Positions 1 to 8,072 of a DNA stretch of 25,930 nucleotides are shown in pieces. The DNA comes from an uncultured Butyricicoccus sp. (GTDB lineage Bacteria; Bacillota; Clostridia; Oscillospirales; Butyricicoccaceae). The position numbers were made by a program, and so were the translations under genes. The notes under the pieces are model-generated. The model ran no database searches and was not told the origin of the DNA. It worked only from the letters and a program-made list of their open reading frames with translations. The stretch is taken from contig UQVU01000012.1 in NCBI GenBank assembly GCA_900544475.1, positions 1 to 25,930 on the forward strand, in the 5' to 3' direction. Position 1 is the stretch's first letter. Each line of letters starts with the position of its first letter.

Positions 1-140
1 GGGACGCTGTCCCCCTTAGATACCGATTTGGTTCCCGAGGAAACCAAATCGGATAACCCCCTCTCGTCCGCACGGCGGACGAGGCCGCGCCGCTGCGGCG
101 CGGGCAGCGGAATAAAAGCGCGGCAGAGCTGCGCTTTTAT
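1..140 (+). repeat. Multi-hairpin intergenic repeat, copy 1 (cut by window edge)
   Basis: This is a run of inverted repeats shared with 18087-18233 and, on the other strand, 19105-19253. From left to right it has: the 3' part of hairpin A (GTCCCCCTTAG arm; the 5' arm is cut by the window edge); hairpin B at 23-52 (outer stem CCGATTT/AAATCGG, inner core GGTTCC...GGAAACC); the box ATAACCCCCT; hairpin C1 at 63-83 (CTCGTCCGC/GCGGACGAG around ACG); hairpin C2 at 85-103 (CCGCGCCGC/GCGGCGCGG around one T); and hairpin D at 112-140 (ATAAAAGCGC/GCGCTTTTAT). C1 and C2 are almost identical in all copies, while B and D keep their pairing with different arms. By analogy with the other copies it should follow the stop codon of a plus-strand gene to the left of the window. 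Function unknown. Confidence 0.85.
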
Positions 141-198
141 CGAGAATCATATGGCGGCGCGTGCGCGCGCTGCCGATACCCACGAAGGAGAAATTACA

Positions 199-1428
199 TT
201 GAACGCAGAACTTATCGCAGTCGGAACGGAGATCCTGCTCGGCGACATCGTGAACACCGATGCGCAGCTTATCTCGCAGGGCCTTTCCGAACTGGGCATC
301 AACGTATTTTATCAGACGGTCGTCGGTGACAACCCGGCCCGTCTGCGCCACGTAATCGAAACCGCACGCGACCGTGCGGACATCATCATCACCACCGGCG
401 GCCTCGGGCCGACCCTCGACGACCTGACCAAGGAGACTCTTGCGACGGTTTTCGGCAAGAAGATGGCGCTGCATCAGCCGTCACTCGACCGTCTGACCGA
501 GTTTTTCACCAAAATCGGCCGCGAAATGACCAAGAACAACGAAAAGCAGGCATGGCTGCCCGAGGGCTGCACCGTGTTCACCAACCTCTGGGGCACGGCG
601 CCCGGCTGCGCGTTCGAGGCTTACGGCAAGCACGTGCTCATGCTGCCCGGCCCTCCGCGCGAGTGCAACCCGATGTGGAAGGAATGCGCGATGCCGTACC
701 TGTACAAGCTGGCGGGCGGCTGCATCGTTTCGCACAACATTCGCGTGTTCGGTCTGGGCGAGAGCAGCATGGAGCACATCCTGCACGACATGATGGAAAA
801 GAGCAAGAACCCAACCATCGCGCCTTACGCGAAAACCTCCGAGTGCTTCGCGCGCGTCACCGCCAAGGCGGACACGCCCGAGGAGTGCGAAGCGCTGCTT
901 CAGCCGGTCGTCAAGGAGATCGTCGAGCTGCTCGGTGACGACGTATACGGCGTGGACGTTGACTCGCTCGAACAGGTCGTCGGCGACGGTCTGCGCGAAA
1001 AGGGTCTGAAGCTTGCCGTGGCGGAAAGCTGCACGGGCGGTCTGCTCTCCAAGCGCATCACCGACGTTCCCGGCTGCTCGGATTACTACCTTGGCGGCGT
1101 GTGCTCCTACGCGAGCGAGGTCAAGATGAACGTGCTGGGCGTCAAGAAGGAAACGCTCGACACGGTGGGCGCGGTTTCCGCCGAAACGGCCGAGCAGATG
1201 GCGGCGGGCGTGGCGAAGGCGCTCGGCGCGGATATCGGCGTCGGCATCACGGGCATCGCAGGCCCGGGCGGCGGCACCGAGGACAAGCCGACCGGTCTCG
1301 TCTACATCAGCGTATGGTACAAGGGGGAGAACTTTACCCGCAAAACCAACTCCTCGTTCGGCCGCGACCGCGTGAGAATGCAGGCGGCCAGCACAGCACT
1401 CGATATGATTCGCCGTCATATTTTATAA
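199..1428 (+). CDS. cinA: CinA family protein (MoaB-like domain plus NMN deamidase domain)
   Basis: The product of 409 residues has the usual CinA length and two-domain order. The N-terminal half is a MoaB/Mog-like domain (starts NAELIAVGTEILLGD, later TTGGLGPTLDD). The C-terminal domain, from about residue 262, is PncC-like, with VAESCTGG at about 274 and GVGITGIAGPGGGT. Family knowledge: the C-terminal domain deamidates nicotinamide mononucleotide, the N-terminal domain has ADP-ribose pyrophosphatase activity in some members, and the name comes from competence/damage induction in streptococci. I chose the TTG at 199 because GAAGGAG lies at 184-190 and family homology begins there. The frame stays open upstream to 28, but that part is the hairpin repeat and not protein-like. 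No promoter is visible in 141-198, so it may be read from an upstream gene. The usual recA neighbour is absent here. Confidence 0.93.
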   Translation: MNAELIAVGTEILLGDIVNTDAQLISQGLSELGINVFYQTVVGDNPARLRHVIETARDRADIIITTGGLGPTLDDLTKETLATVFGKKMALHQPSLDRLTEFFTKIGREMTKNNEKQAWLPEGCTVFTNLWGTAPGCAFEAYGKHVLMLPGPPRECNPMWKECAMPYLYKLAGGCIVSHNIRVFGLGESSMEHILHDMMEKSKNPTIAPYAKTSECFARVTAKADTPEECEALLQPVVKEIVELLGDDVYGVDVDSLEQVVGDGLREKGLKLAVAESCTGGLLSKRITDVPGCSDYYLGGVCSYASEVKMNVLGVKKETLDTVGAVSAETAEQMAAGVAKALGADIGVGITGIAGPGGGTEDKPTGLVYISVWYKGENFTRKTNSSFGRDRVRMQAASTALDMIRRHIL

Positions 1429-1504
1429 ACAAATCTTCTATATTTTGTATGTTTTCTCGACATTTCCTATCATTTACTGTGTAAAGCGAACAAAAAAACT
1501 TTTC

Positions 1505-1544
1505 AAAAAGTCTGGTGATTGTGTAAAATTGCTGGACTTTTTTT
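1505..1544. terminator. Possible bidirectional terminator after cinA
   Basis: An A-rich arm ending AAAAAGTC (1505-1512) can pair with GACTTTTT (1535-1542), which is followed by more T residues. The loop is long (22 nt), so the call is weak. It lies in the AT-rich gap between cinA and glgB and overlaps the -35 box proposed for glgB. Confidence 0.4.
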
Positions 1545-1561
1545 CTGTATTGCGTTATACT
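1533..1561 (+). promoter_or_regulatory. Candidate promoter of the glgBCD operon
   Basis: TGGACT at 1533-1538 and TATACT at 1556-1561 are separated by 17 nt, the ideal spacing for a housekeeping sigma-70/SigA promoter. The region is much more AT-rich than the genes around it. The predicted transcript would have a leader of roughly 95 nt before the glgB start. Confidence 0.6.
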
Positions 1562-1664
1562 GGATATGTCTAAAGATGAGTTGGGAACTGACAGAAAAAC
1601 GGAAGAAACGGAAAGAGTTTCAAAAAACGGCTTTCTGACAGTAAAAATAAGGGAGAGATGCAGT

Positions 1665-3878
1665 ATGAGGAAGAAATCCGCATCCCCGGACATAGAGAAG
1701 CGCAGCGAGCTTTTCTACTCCGGCAGGGATTGCAGAGCCTACGACTACATGGGCGCACACCCCTTTGTGCAGGACGGGGAGCAGGGATACCTGTTTCGCG
1801 TGTATGCGCCGGAGGCGGCGAACGTGTCGATCATGGGCGAGTTCAACGGTTGGAACCGCGACGCGGACTACATGACCCGCGACGAGCAGGGTATCTGGGA
1901 GAAATTTATTCCGAATATTCAGGAATATACCGCATATAAGTACAGTGTGTGGGCGAAGTCGGGCGACGTTTTCGACAAGTCCGACCCCTACGGCTTCCAT
2001 TTCGAGACCCGCCCGGGCAACGCCACCAAGGCGTATGACATCAGCGGCTACGAATGGGGCGACGACAGCTGGCTCCAGTGGAGAAAGAACCACCTGCCGT
2101 ATTCCAGTCCGATCAATATCTACGAATGCCATCTCGGCTCGTGGAAGATGCACGAGGACGGCAACTTTTATTCCTACCGCCAGATGGCGGACGAGCTTGT
2201 GCCCTACGTCAAGGAAATGGGCTACACGCACATCGAGTTCATGCCGCTGACCGAGTATCCGTTCGATGGTTCGTGGGGTTATCAGGTCATCGGCTATTTT
2301 GCCGCGACGAGCCGCTACGGCACGCCGAAGGACCTCATGTACCTCATCGACAAGGCGCATCAGGCCGGCCTCGGCGTCATCATGGACTGGGTTCCGGCGC
2401 ATTTTCCGAAGGACGGCTGCGGCCTCGTCGAGTTCGACGGCTCGCATCTCTATGAATACGCCGACCCGCTCAAGATGGAGCACAAGGAATGGGGCACGCG
2501 CGTGTTCGACTACGGCAAGGTTTCGACGCGAAATCTGCTGTTCTCGTCCGCGATGTTCTGGATCGAGAAGTTCCACATGGACGGTCTGCGCGTAGACGCG
2601 GTCGCCTCCATGCTCTACCTCGACTACAACCGCCAGAATGAATGGCGGCCGAATATCCACGGCGGACGCGAGAACCTCGAAGCGGTCGATTTCCTGCGGC
2701 TGCTGAACGAATACATACTGACCGACCATCCGGACGTCATGATGATCGCGGAGGAATCCACCGCGTGGCCGATGGTCACGAAACCCGGCTACGACGGCGG
2801 TCTGGGCTTCAACTTCAAGTGGAACATGGGCTGGATGAACGATATGCTGTGCTACTGCTCGGCGGACCCGTTCTTCCGCAAGGACATGCACGACAAGATC
2901 ACCTTCTCGTTCATGTATGCCTTCTCCGAAAACTATATCCTGCCGCTTTCGCATGATGAGGTCGTGCACGGCAAGTGCTCGCTCATCGGCAAGATGCCGC
3001 CCCCGTATGAGAACCAGTTCGGCGGTCTGCGTGCGCTGTACGGCTACATGGCCGCGCATCCGGGCAAGAAGATGCTGTTCATGGGCGGCGAGTTCGCGCA
3101 GTTCTCCGAATGGGCGTATCAGCGCGGTCTGGACTGGATGCTGCTCGACTATCCGGCGCACCGCCAGATGCAGGCCTACGTCAAGGCGCTCAACCATTTC
3201 TATCTGAAAACCCCGCAGCTCTGGGAGCAGGACACCGACTGGCACGGCTTCGAGTGGATCAGCCACGAGGACAACCGCAACAACATCATCGCCTTCCGCC
3301 GCATCGCGAAGGACGGCTCGGATATTGTCGCCGTCGTCAACTTCTCGCCTGAGGAGCAGGGCGAATACCGCATCGGCGTGCCGATTGCAGGCACCTACGA
3401 GGAGATTTTCTCCTCGGATAAGACCGAATTCGGCGGCAGCGGCCTGTCGAACGGCAAGGTCAAGACCGAAAACAAGCCGATGCACGGTCAGGAGCAGTCC
3501 ATCAACATTAAAATCCCGCGCTTCGGCGTGCTGTTCTTCAAGGGCAAGCCCAAAGCAAAGCGCCGCACCAAGGCCGAAATCGAGGCCGCGAAAAAGCTGG
3601 CGGAGGCCGAAAAGAAACCGGCGCGCAAGGCTTCTCCCAAGGCAAAGACCACAAAGACCGTTGCGAAAAAGGCGAAGGCCGAGGTAGCGGTCAAGCCGGA
3701 AGCCAAGGTTGCAGTCAAGGCAAAGGCCGAGGTAGCGGTCAAGCCGGCAGCCAAGATTGCGGTCAAGGGCGAAACGGCGGTCGCAAAGACCGGCACGAAG
3801 GCCGTGGCGAGAACCGGACCGAAGGATGTCGCGGTCAAGGGAGAAACCGCAGTCACAGCGGTAAAAGAGGATAAATAA
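1665..3878 (+). CDS. glgB: 1,4-alpha-glucan branching enzyme GlgB with Lys/Ala/Val-rich C-terminal tail
   Basis: The product of 737 residues transfers alpha-1,4-glucan segments to make the alpha-1,6 branches of glycogen in the cytoplasm. A CBM48-type N domain (YLFRVYAPEAANVSIMGEFNGWN region) precedes the GH13 barrel. The four GH13 motifs are visible: DWVPAHF, DGLRVDAV (nucleophile Asp311), IAEEST (acid/base Glu363) and LSHDEVV (Asp431). The ATG at 1665 is preceded by GGGAGAG at 1651-1657, and CBM48-family sequence starts soon after it. The enzyme proper ends near residue 627, the normal family length. It is followed by about 110 residues made almost only of Lys, Ala, Val, Glu, Thr and Pro, with an in-frame 48-bp tandem repeat at 3672-3767. 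Such histone-H1-like tails are not part of the standard GlgB fold. It is the first gene of the glycogen operon, 39 nt before glgC. Confidence 0.97.
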   Translation: MRKKSASPDIEKRSELFYSGRDCRAYDYMGAHPFVQDGEQGYLFRVYAPEAANVSIMGEFNGWNRDADYMTRDEQGIWEKFIPNIQEYTAYKYSVWAKSGDVFDKSDPYGFHFETRPGNATKAYDISGYEWGDDSWLQWRKNHLPYSSPINIYECHLGSWKMHEDGNFYSYRQMADELVPYVKEMGYTHIEFMPLTEYPFDGSWGYQVIGYFAATSRYGTPKDLMYLIDKAHQAGLGVIMDWVPAHFPKDGCGLVEFDGSHLYEYADPLKMEHKEWGTRVFDYGKVSTRNLLFSSAMFWIEKFHMDGLRVDAVASMLYLDYNRQNEWRPNIHGGRENLEAVDFLRLLNEYILTDHPDVMMIAEESTAWPMVTKPGYDGGLGFNFKWNMGWMNDMLCYCSADPFFRKDMHDKITFSFMYAFSENYILPLSHDEVVHGKCSLIGKMPPPYENQFGGLRALYGYMAAHPGKKMLFMGGEFAQFSEWAYQRGLDWMLLDYPAHRQMQAYVKALNHFYLKTPQLWEQDTDWHGFEWISHEDNRNNIIAFRRIAKDGSDIVAVVNFSPEEQGEYRIGVPIAGTYEEIFSSDKTEFGGSGLSNGKVKTENKPMHGQEQSINIKIPRFGVLFFKGKPKAKRRTKAEIEAAKKLAEAEKKPARKASPKAKTTKTVAKKAKAEVAVKPEAKVAVKAKAEVAVKPAAKIAVKGETAVAKTGTKAVARTGPKDVAVKGETAVTAVKEDK
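3672..3767 (+). repeat. 48-bp tandem repeat coding part of the GlgB tail
   Basis: Two directly adjacent 48-bp units (3672-3719 and 3720-3767) differ at a few positions. They encode AKAEVAVKPEAKVAVK and AKAEVAVKPAAKIAVK. The repeat is in frame with glgB, so unit gain or loss would change only tail length. Confidence 0.9.
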
Positions 3879-3917
3879 AGTTTATTTATACAGATAAAGG
3901 CAAAAAGGAGAGGTATA

Positions 3918-5126
3918 ATGTATCGTAAAAAAGAATGCGTCGCTATGCTGCTGGCAGGCGGCCAGGGCAGCCGTCTGTATGTTCTGACGAAGAATGTTGC
4001 AAAGCCGGCTGTACCGTTCGGCGGCAAATACCGCATTATTGATTTCCCGCTTTCCAACTGCATCAACTCCGGCATCGACACGGTCGGCGTACTGACCCAG
4101 TACGAGCCGCACGTGCTCAACGCCTACATCGGCGCGGGCCAGACGTGGGACCTCGACCGCCTGCGCGGCGGCGTCAGCGTGCTGCCTCCGTATCAGGGCA
4201 AGACCTCGGAGTGGTACAAGGGCACGGCGAACGCAATTTATCAGAATATCCCGTTCATCGCGGACTATGACCCGGAATATGTTCTCATTCTGTCCGGCGA
4301 CCATATCTACAAGATGGACTACAACAAGATGCTCCAGCAGCACAAGGACACCGGCGCGGACGCGACCATCGCGGTTCTCGACGTTCCGCTGTCCGAGGCT
4401 TCCCGTTTCGGCATCATGAACTGCAAGCCGGACGGCACCATCTACGAGTTCGAGGAGAAGCCGAAGCAGCCGAAGTCCACTCTCGCCTCCATGGGCATCT
4501 ACATCTTCTCGTGGAAGAAGCTGCGCAAGTACCTTGAGGAGGACGAGGCAAATCCGCAGTCCTCCAACGACTTCGGCAAGGACATCATCCCGGCAATGCT
4601 CGCCAACGGCGAAAAGATGGTTTCCTACCGCTTCGATGGCTACTGGAAGGACGTAGGCACCATCGAGAGCCTGTGGGAGGCCAACATGGATCTGCTGTCC
4701 CCGAACTCCGGCCTTGCGCTGTCGGACGACAACTGGAAGATCTACGGCCGCACCACCGGTTCGCCTCCGCACTTCACCGCAAAGGGCGCGAAGGTTCAGC
4801 ACACCCTGCTGAGCGAGGGCTGCGAAATCGCAGGCAACGTTTCCGAATCCGTGCTGTTCTCGGACGTCAAGGTCGCAAAGAACGCAAACGTTGAATACTC
4901 CATTCTCATGCCGGGCGCTGTCGTTGAGGAGGGCGCGTCGGTAAGATACGCCATCGTCGCCTCGGGCGCCGTGATCGCAAAGGGCGCACAGGTCGGCGAA
5001 GGCCCGTCCGACTGCGACGTAGACAAATGGGGCGTCGCCGTTGTCGCGGAGAACGTCCGCATCGGTGAGAACGTCAAGCTCGCAGCCAAGGAAATGGCCG
5101 GCGAGGACATTCCGGACGCCAAGTAA
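3918..5126 (+). CDS. glgC: Glucose-1-phosphate adenylyltransferase, catalytic subunit GlgC
   Basis: The product of 402 residues makes ADP-glucose and pyrophosphate from ATP and glucose-1-phosphate, the committed step of bacterial glycogen synthesis. The nucleotide-binding motif LAGGQGSRL is at the N-terminus, followed by [41 protein letters not shown] with the catalytic Asp at 128, and FEEKP. A left-handed beta-helix C-terminus follows, with hexapeptide-like repeats ([23 protein letters not shown]). The ATG at 3918 follows AAGGAGAGG. The gene lies between glgB and glgD with short gaps (39 and 15 nt), so it is very likely co-transcribed. Firmicute GlgC usually works as a heterotetramer with GlgD, and both are present here. 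The pyrophosphate formed can be removed by the pyrophosphatase encoded at 13854. Confidence 0.97.
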   Translation: MYRKKECVAMLLAGGQGSRLYVLTKNVAKPAVPFGGKYRIIDFPLSNCINSGIDTVGVLTQYEPHVLNAYIGAGQTWDLDRLRGGVSVLPPYQGKTSEWYKGTANAIYQNIPFIADYDPEYVLILSGDHIYKMDYNKMLQQHKDTGADATIAVLDVPLSEASRFGIMNCKPDGTIYEFEEKPKQPKSTLASMGIYIFSWKKLRKYLEEDEANPQSSNDFGKDIIPAMLANGEKMVSYRFDGYWKDVGTIESLWEANMDLLSPNSGLALSDDNWKIYGRTTGSPPHFTAKGAKVQHTLLSEGCEIAGNVSESVLFSDVKVAKNANVEYSILMPGAVVEEGASVRYAIVASGAVIAKGAQVGEGPSDCDVDKWGVAVVAENVRIGENVKLAAKEMAGEDIPDAK

Positions 5127-5141
5127 GGGGGAGAACGCAGA

Positions 5142-6269
5142 ATGAAAAGTGTATTAGGCATTATTATTGCATTTGATAACGATAACGATCTGCGCGAGCT
5201 GACCGAGCACCGCACGGTGGCCGCGGTTCAGTGGGGCGGACGCTACCGCATCGTGGACTTCATGCTGTCCAACATGGTAAACTCCGGCATCTACCGCGTC
5301 GGTATCCTGATGAAGGACAAGTATCAGTCCCTCATCGACCATATCGGCAACGCGAAGGACTGGGACCTGTCCCGCAAGAACTCGGGCGTCACCATCCTGC
5401 CGCCGTATTCCTACTCGAAGAAGGCTTCTCCGCTCGTGACCGGCGAGTACCGCGGCAAGATCGACGCGCTGGCCGGTGCGGTTGACTTCCTCCAGAAGAA
5501 CAAGGCGGATTACGTTGTCATCGCGGACGGCGACATCGTTGCGAACATTCCGCTCGACGACGTTATCGAGCGTCACGAGAAGTCGGGCGCCGACCTCACC
5601 ATGGTCTGCACCAAGAAGCAGAAGGATTCGCCGTTCACCACCTACGTGGAGCTGAACCGCAGGAAGGAAGCCGTTGACATCCGCGTCGGCGACTCCAACG
5701 ACGGCAAGTGCAAGCACGTATCGCTCGGCGTTTACGTCATGAGCCGCCAGTACCTCATTCATATGCTGAGTGACTGCGTTACCCATAACTGCATCCATTT
5801 CGAGCGCGAATTCCTGTCCCGCGCACTGATCGACGGCACGGTAGCAGGCTACCTGTTCAACGAGTACGCCGTCAAGATCGAGGACACCGGCGACTACTTC
5901 CACTCCAACATGGATATGCTCGACAAGGACGTTCGCGACGAGGTATTCAAGCGCACCCATCCGATCCTGACCCGCATCAAGGACGAAGCGCCGACCTACT
6001 ACGGCGATGAGGCCGAGGTCGAGGACTGTCTGGTAGCGGACGGCTGCCGCATCGAGGGTCACGTTGAAAACAGCATCCTGTTCCGCGATGTTGAAATCGC
6101 AAAGGGCGCGGTAGTCAAGGACTGCATCATCATGGAGGGCGGCCGCGTTCTGAGCGAGGCTTCTCTCAAGCACGTTGTCACCGACCGCAACGTTGTCATC
6201 CGCAACGGCCGCACGATGATGGGGCATGAGAATTACCCCATCACCATTGCAAAAAATTCAACGATCTGA
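5142..6269 (+). CDS. glgD: Glucose-1-phosphate adenylyltransferase regulatory-type subunit GlgD
   Basis: The product of 375 residues is homologous to GlgC but lacks the GGxGxRL loop: the N-terminus reads MKSVLGIIIAFDNDNDL. It keeps the fold signatures WGGRYRIVDFMLSNMVNSGI, IADGDIVANI, a shortened sugar-binding region and a C-terminal beta-helix (ENSILFRDVEIAKGAVVKDC). These are the hallmarks of GlgD, a low-activity or inactive partner that raises GlgC activity in Firmicutes; the effect is known from the family and was not tested here. It starts 15 nt after glgC with GGGGGAGA upstream of the ATG. No clear terminator follows, and the next gene lies 215 nt away with its own candidate promoter. 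Confidence 0.96.
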   Translation: MKSVLGIIIAFDNDNDLRELTEHRTVAAVQWGGRYRIVDFMLSNMVNSGIYRVGILMKDKYQSLIDHIGNAKDWDLSRKNSGVTILPPYSYSKKASPLVTGEYRGKIDALAGAVDFLQKNKADYVVIADGDIVANIPLDDVIERHEKSGADLTMVCTKKQKDSPFTTYVELNRRKEAVDIRVGDSNDGKCKHVSLGVYVMSRQYLIHMLSDCVTHNCIHFEREFLSRALIDGTVAGYLFNEYAVKIEDTGDYFHSNMDMLDKDVRDEVFKRTHPILTRIKDEAPTYYGDEAEVEDCLVADGCRIEGHVENSILFRDVEIAKGAVVKDCIIMEGGRVLSEASLKHVVTDRNVVIRNGRTMMGHENYPITIAKNSTI

Positions 6270-6345
6270 GCGTTTTCTGTAAAATGTACGGGAGACGGGC
6301 GAAAAAAACGGCTCCGGCAGGAGAAATGTTCGTGAAAAATCCCTA

Positions 6346-6374
6346 TATTGCAGGACACAGGAAACGAGTATAAT
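6346..6374 (+). promoter_or_regulatory. Candidate promoter of glgA
   Basis: A perfect TATAAT lies at 6369-6374. The upstream box is weak: TATTGC at 6346-6351 at 17 nt, or TTGCAG at 6348-6353 at 15 nt. Transcription would begin near 6381, just before the hairpin at 6387-6422. This suggests glgA-glgP can be read independently of glgBCD. Confidence 0.55.
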
Positions 6375-6386
6375 AAAGATATGAGC

Positions 6387-6422
6387 AGTGCGTCAGGCGG
6401 AATGCGGCTGCCCTGACGCACT
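6387..6422 (+). promoter_or_regulatory. Stem-loop in the glgA leader
   Basis: AGTGCGTCAGG (6387-6397) pairs perfectly over 11 bp with CCTGACGCACT (6412-6422) around a 14-nt loop. No T run follows, so it is not a standard terminator. It would lie a few nucleotides from the predicted 5' end. A second, bulged hairpin (GGC-AGGT / ACCT-GCC, about 6444-6465) follows just before the ribosome binding site GAGGGGAGG. A 5' stability element or translational control is possible; it does not match a riboswitch class I know. Confidence 0.6.
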
Positions 6423-6484
6423 ACTAATGAGGACAGGAAACCGGCAGGTTCCCATACCTCTGCCTGAGGGGAGGCTCGGCATTT

Positions 6485-7921
6485 ATGAAAATCATGTACG
6501 TAACCAGCGAATGCGCTCCGTTCATCAAGACCGGCGGTCTGGGCGATGTAGCAGGTTCGCTCCCGCAGGCACTCGCTGCCAAGGGACATGACGTGCGTGT
6601 ATTCTGCCCGCTGTATTCTGCGATCGACCAGAGTATGCGCGAAAAGTTCTATTACATCAAAAACGCTTACGTCCGTCTGGGCTGGCGCAACCAGTACTGC
6701 GGCATTTTCCGCTATGAGTCGGACGGCGTGACCTTCTACTTCATCGACAACGAGTATTACTTCGCGCGCGGTCAGGTCTACGGCGAGTACGACGACGCAG
6801 AGCGCTTCGCGTACTACTCCAAGGCAGTGCTCGAAGTGCTGCCTGACCTCGACTGGAAGCCGGACGTCATCAATTGCAACGACTGGCAGACCGCTCTGGT
6901 CCCGGTCTACTACAACCTGATGTTCGCGTCCCGTCCGTTCTATGAAAACATCAAGACCGTGTTCACCATCCACAATATCCAGTATCAGGGCCGCTACGGC
7001 CGCGAAATCCTGGAGTACGTCCTCGGCATCGACGACGCGCACTTCCGCTCGGGCTTCATGGCCATGGACGGCGACGTCAACCTGATGAAGGCGGCTATCG
7101 TCGCGTCCACCGCGGTCACGACCGTTTCGCCCACGTATGCAGAGGAAATCCAGACCGAATACTACGGCTACCGCCTTGACTCGGTGCTGCGCATGAACAG
7201 CTACAAGCTGCACGGCATCCTGAACGGTATCGACATGGACGCCTTCAACCCGCAGACCGACACCAAGCTCTTCAAGCAGTACGGCCCGGATACGCCGGAC
7301 GATAAGCTCGTCAACAAGCGCGAGCTGCTCAAGCTCTGCGGCCTGGAGGGCGACGACAATACCCCGGTCATCGGTATCGTCACCCGCTTCGTAGACCAGA
7401 AGGGCCTTGACCTTGTTGAGGCTGTCCTGCCGGATATTCTGGAGGACGATGTACGCCTTATCGTGCTCGGCACGGGCGACTGGAAGTACGAGCAGATGTT
7501 CATCGAGGCAAAGCGCCGCTGGCCGGAAAAGGTCTCGGCGTCCATCATGTTCTCGGGCGACCTCGCCAACCGCATCTACGCGGGCGCGGATATGTTCCTG
7601 ATGCCCTCGAAGTTCGAGCCGTGCGGCCTCGCCCAGATGATCGCGCTGCGCTACGGCAACATTCCGATCGTGCGCGAGACCGGCGGCCTCAAGGACACGG
7701 TTCATGCCTTTGTCGATTACGCCGGCACGGGCAACGGCTTCACCTTCGCAAGCTACAATGCGCATGACATGCTGCACGTAATCCGCGAGGCCTGCGGCGT
7801 ATTCCGCTACAACAAGCCAGCGTGGAAAAAGCTCATGGTGCAGGGCATGAAGAGCGATTTCAGCTGGGACAGCTCGGCGGACCGCTACATCGACGTATAT
7901 CACACCGCACTGGGCTGGTAA
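6485..7921 (+). CDS. glgA: Glycogen (starch) synthase GlgA
   Basis: The product of 478 residues transfers glucose from ADP-glucose to the non-reducing end of the growing alpha-1,4 chain. It is a GT5-family, GT-B fold enzyme of normal length. The N-terminal donor-binding motif KTGGL is at residues 15-19. The NCNDWQTALVPV and FTIHNIQYQG segments are typical of GT5, as are the C-terminal PSKFEPCGLAQMIALRYG, with the catalytic Glu, and ETGGLKDTV. The ATG at 6485 follows a strong GAGGGGAGG at 6468-6476. It sits after glgBCD in the same orientation with a structured 215-nt leader and a possible own promoter. The substrate is assumed to be ADP-glucose because glgC and glgD are adjacent. Confidence 0.97.
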   Translation: MKIMYVTSECAPFIKTGGLGDVAGSLPQALAAKGHDVRVFCPLYSAIDQSMREKFYYIKNAYVRLGWRNQYCGIFRYESDGVTFYFIDNEYYFARGQVYGEYDDAERFAYYSKAVLEVLPDLDWKPDVINCNDWQTALVPVYYNLMFASRPFYENIKTVFTIHNIQYQGRYGREILEYVLGIDDAHFRSGFMAMDGDVNLMKAAIVASTAVTTVSPTYAEEIQTEYYGYRLDSVLRMNSYKLHGILNGIDMDAFNPQTDTKLFKQYGPDTPDDKLVNKRELLKLCGLEGDDNTPVIGIVTRFVDQKGLDLVEAVLPDILEDDVRLIVLGTGDWKYEQMFIEAKRRWPEKVSASIMFSGDLANRIYAGADMFLMPSKFEPCGLAQMIALRYGNIPIVRETGGLKDTVHAFVDYAGTGNGFTFASYNAHDMLHVIREACGVFRYNKPAWKKLMVQGMKSDFSWDSSADRYIDVYHTALGW

Positions 7922-8043
7922 GCGCGTACCGTTAAAACGCGCAGAACGGGACAGAAAGGGGTCCCGAAACGCTTAACAGGCGTTGAAGGTGCAATCGGCA
8001 CTTTTGACGGCGGCGCCGCAGGGGAAGGCTCTCTGCGGCACGC
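7922..8043 (+). promoter_or_regulatory. Structured glgA-glgP intergenic leader
   Basis: The 151-nt gap before glgP has several inverted repeats: GCGCGT/ACGCGC (7922-7942), GGGAC/GTCCC (7948-7964), AAGGTGC/GCACTTT (about 7986-8003), and GCCGCAG/CTGCGGC (8015-8039). The last can be extended by outer GGCG/CGCC pairs to about 8010-8043. None has a T run, and no good promoter was seen. The segment may set translation or stability of glgP relative to glgA; no known riboswitch consensus was recognised. Confidence 0.45.
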
Positions 8044-8072
8044 CGAATATATGTGAGGAGACAGAGAAAACA

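Noticed and set aside
28..198. N-terminal extension of the cinA frame starting at an ATG at 28
   Set aside because: It is composed of the hairpin repeat and its spacer. Family homology and the GAAGGAG site support the TTG at 199.
1620..3485. 621-codon minus-strand open frame opposite glgB
   Set aside because: No recognisable domain; it mirrors GlgB codons and has no start signals.
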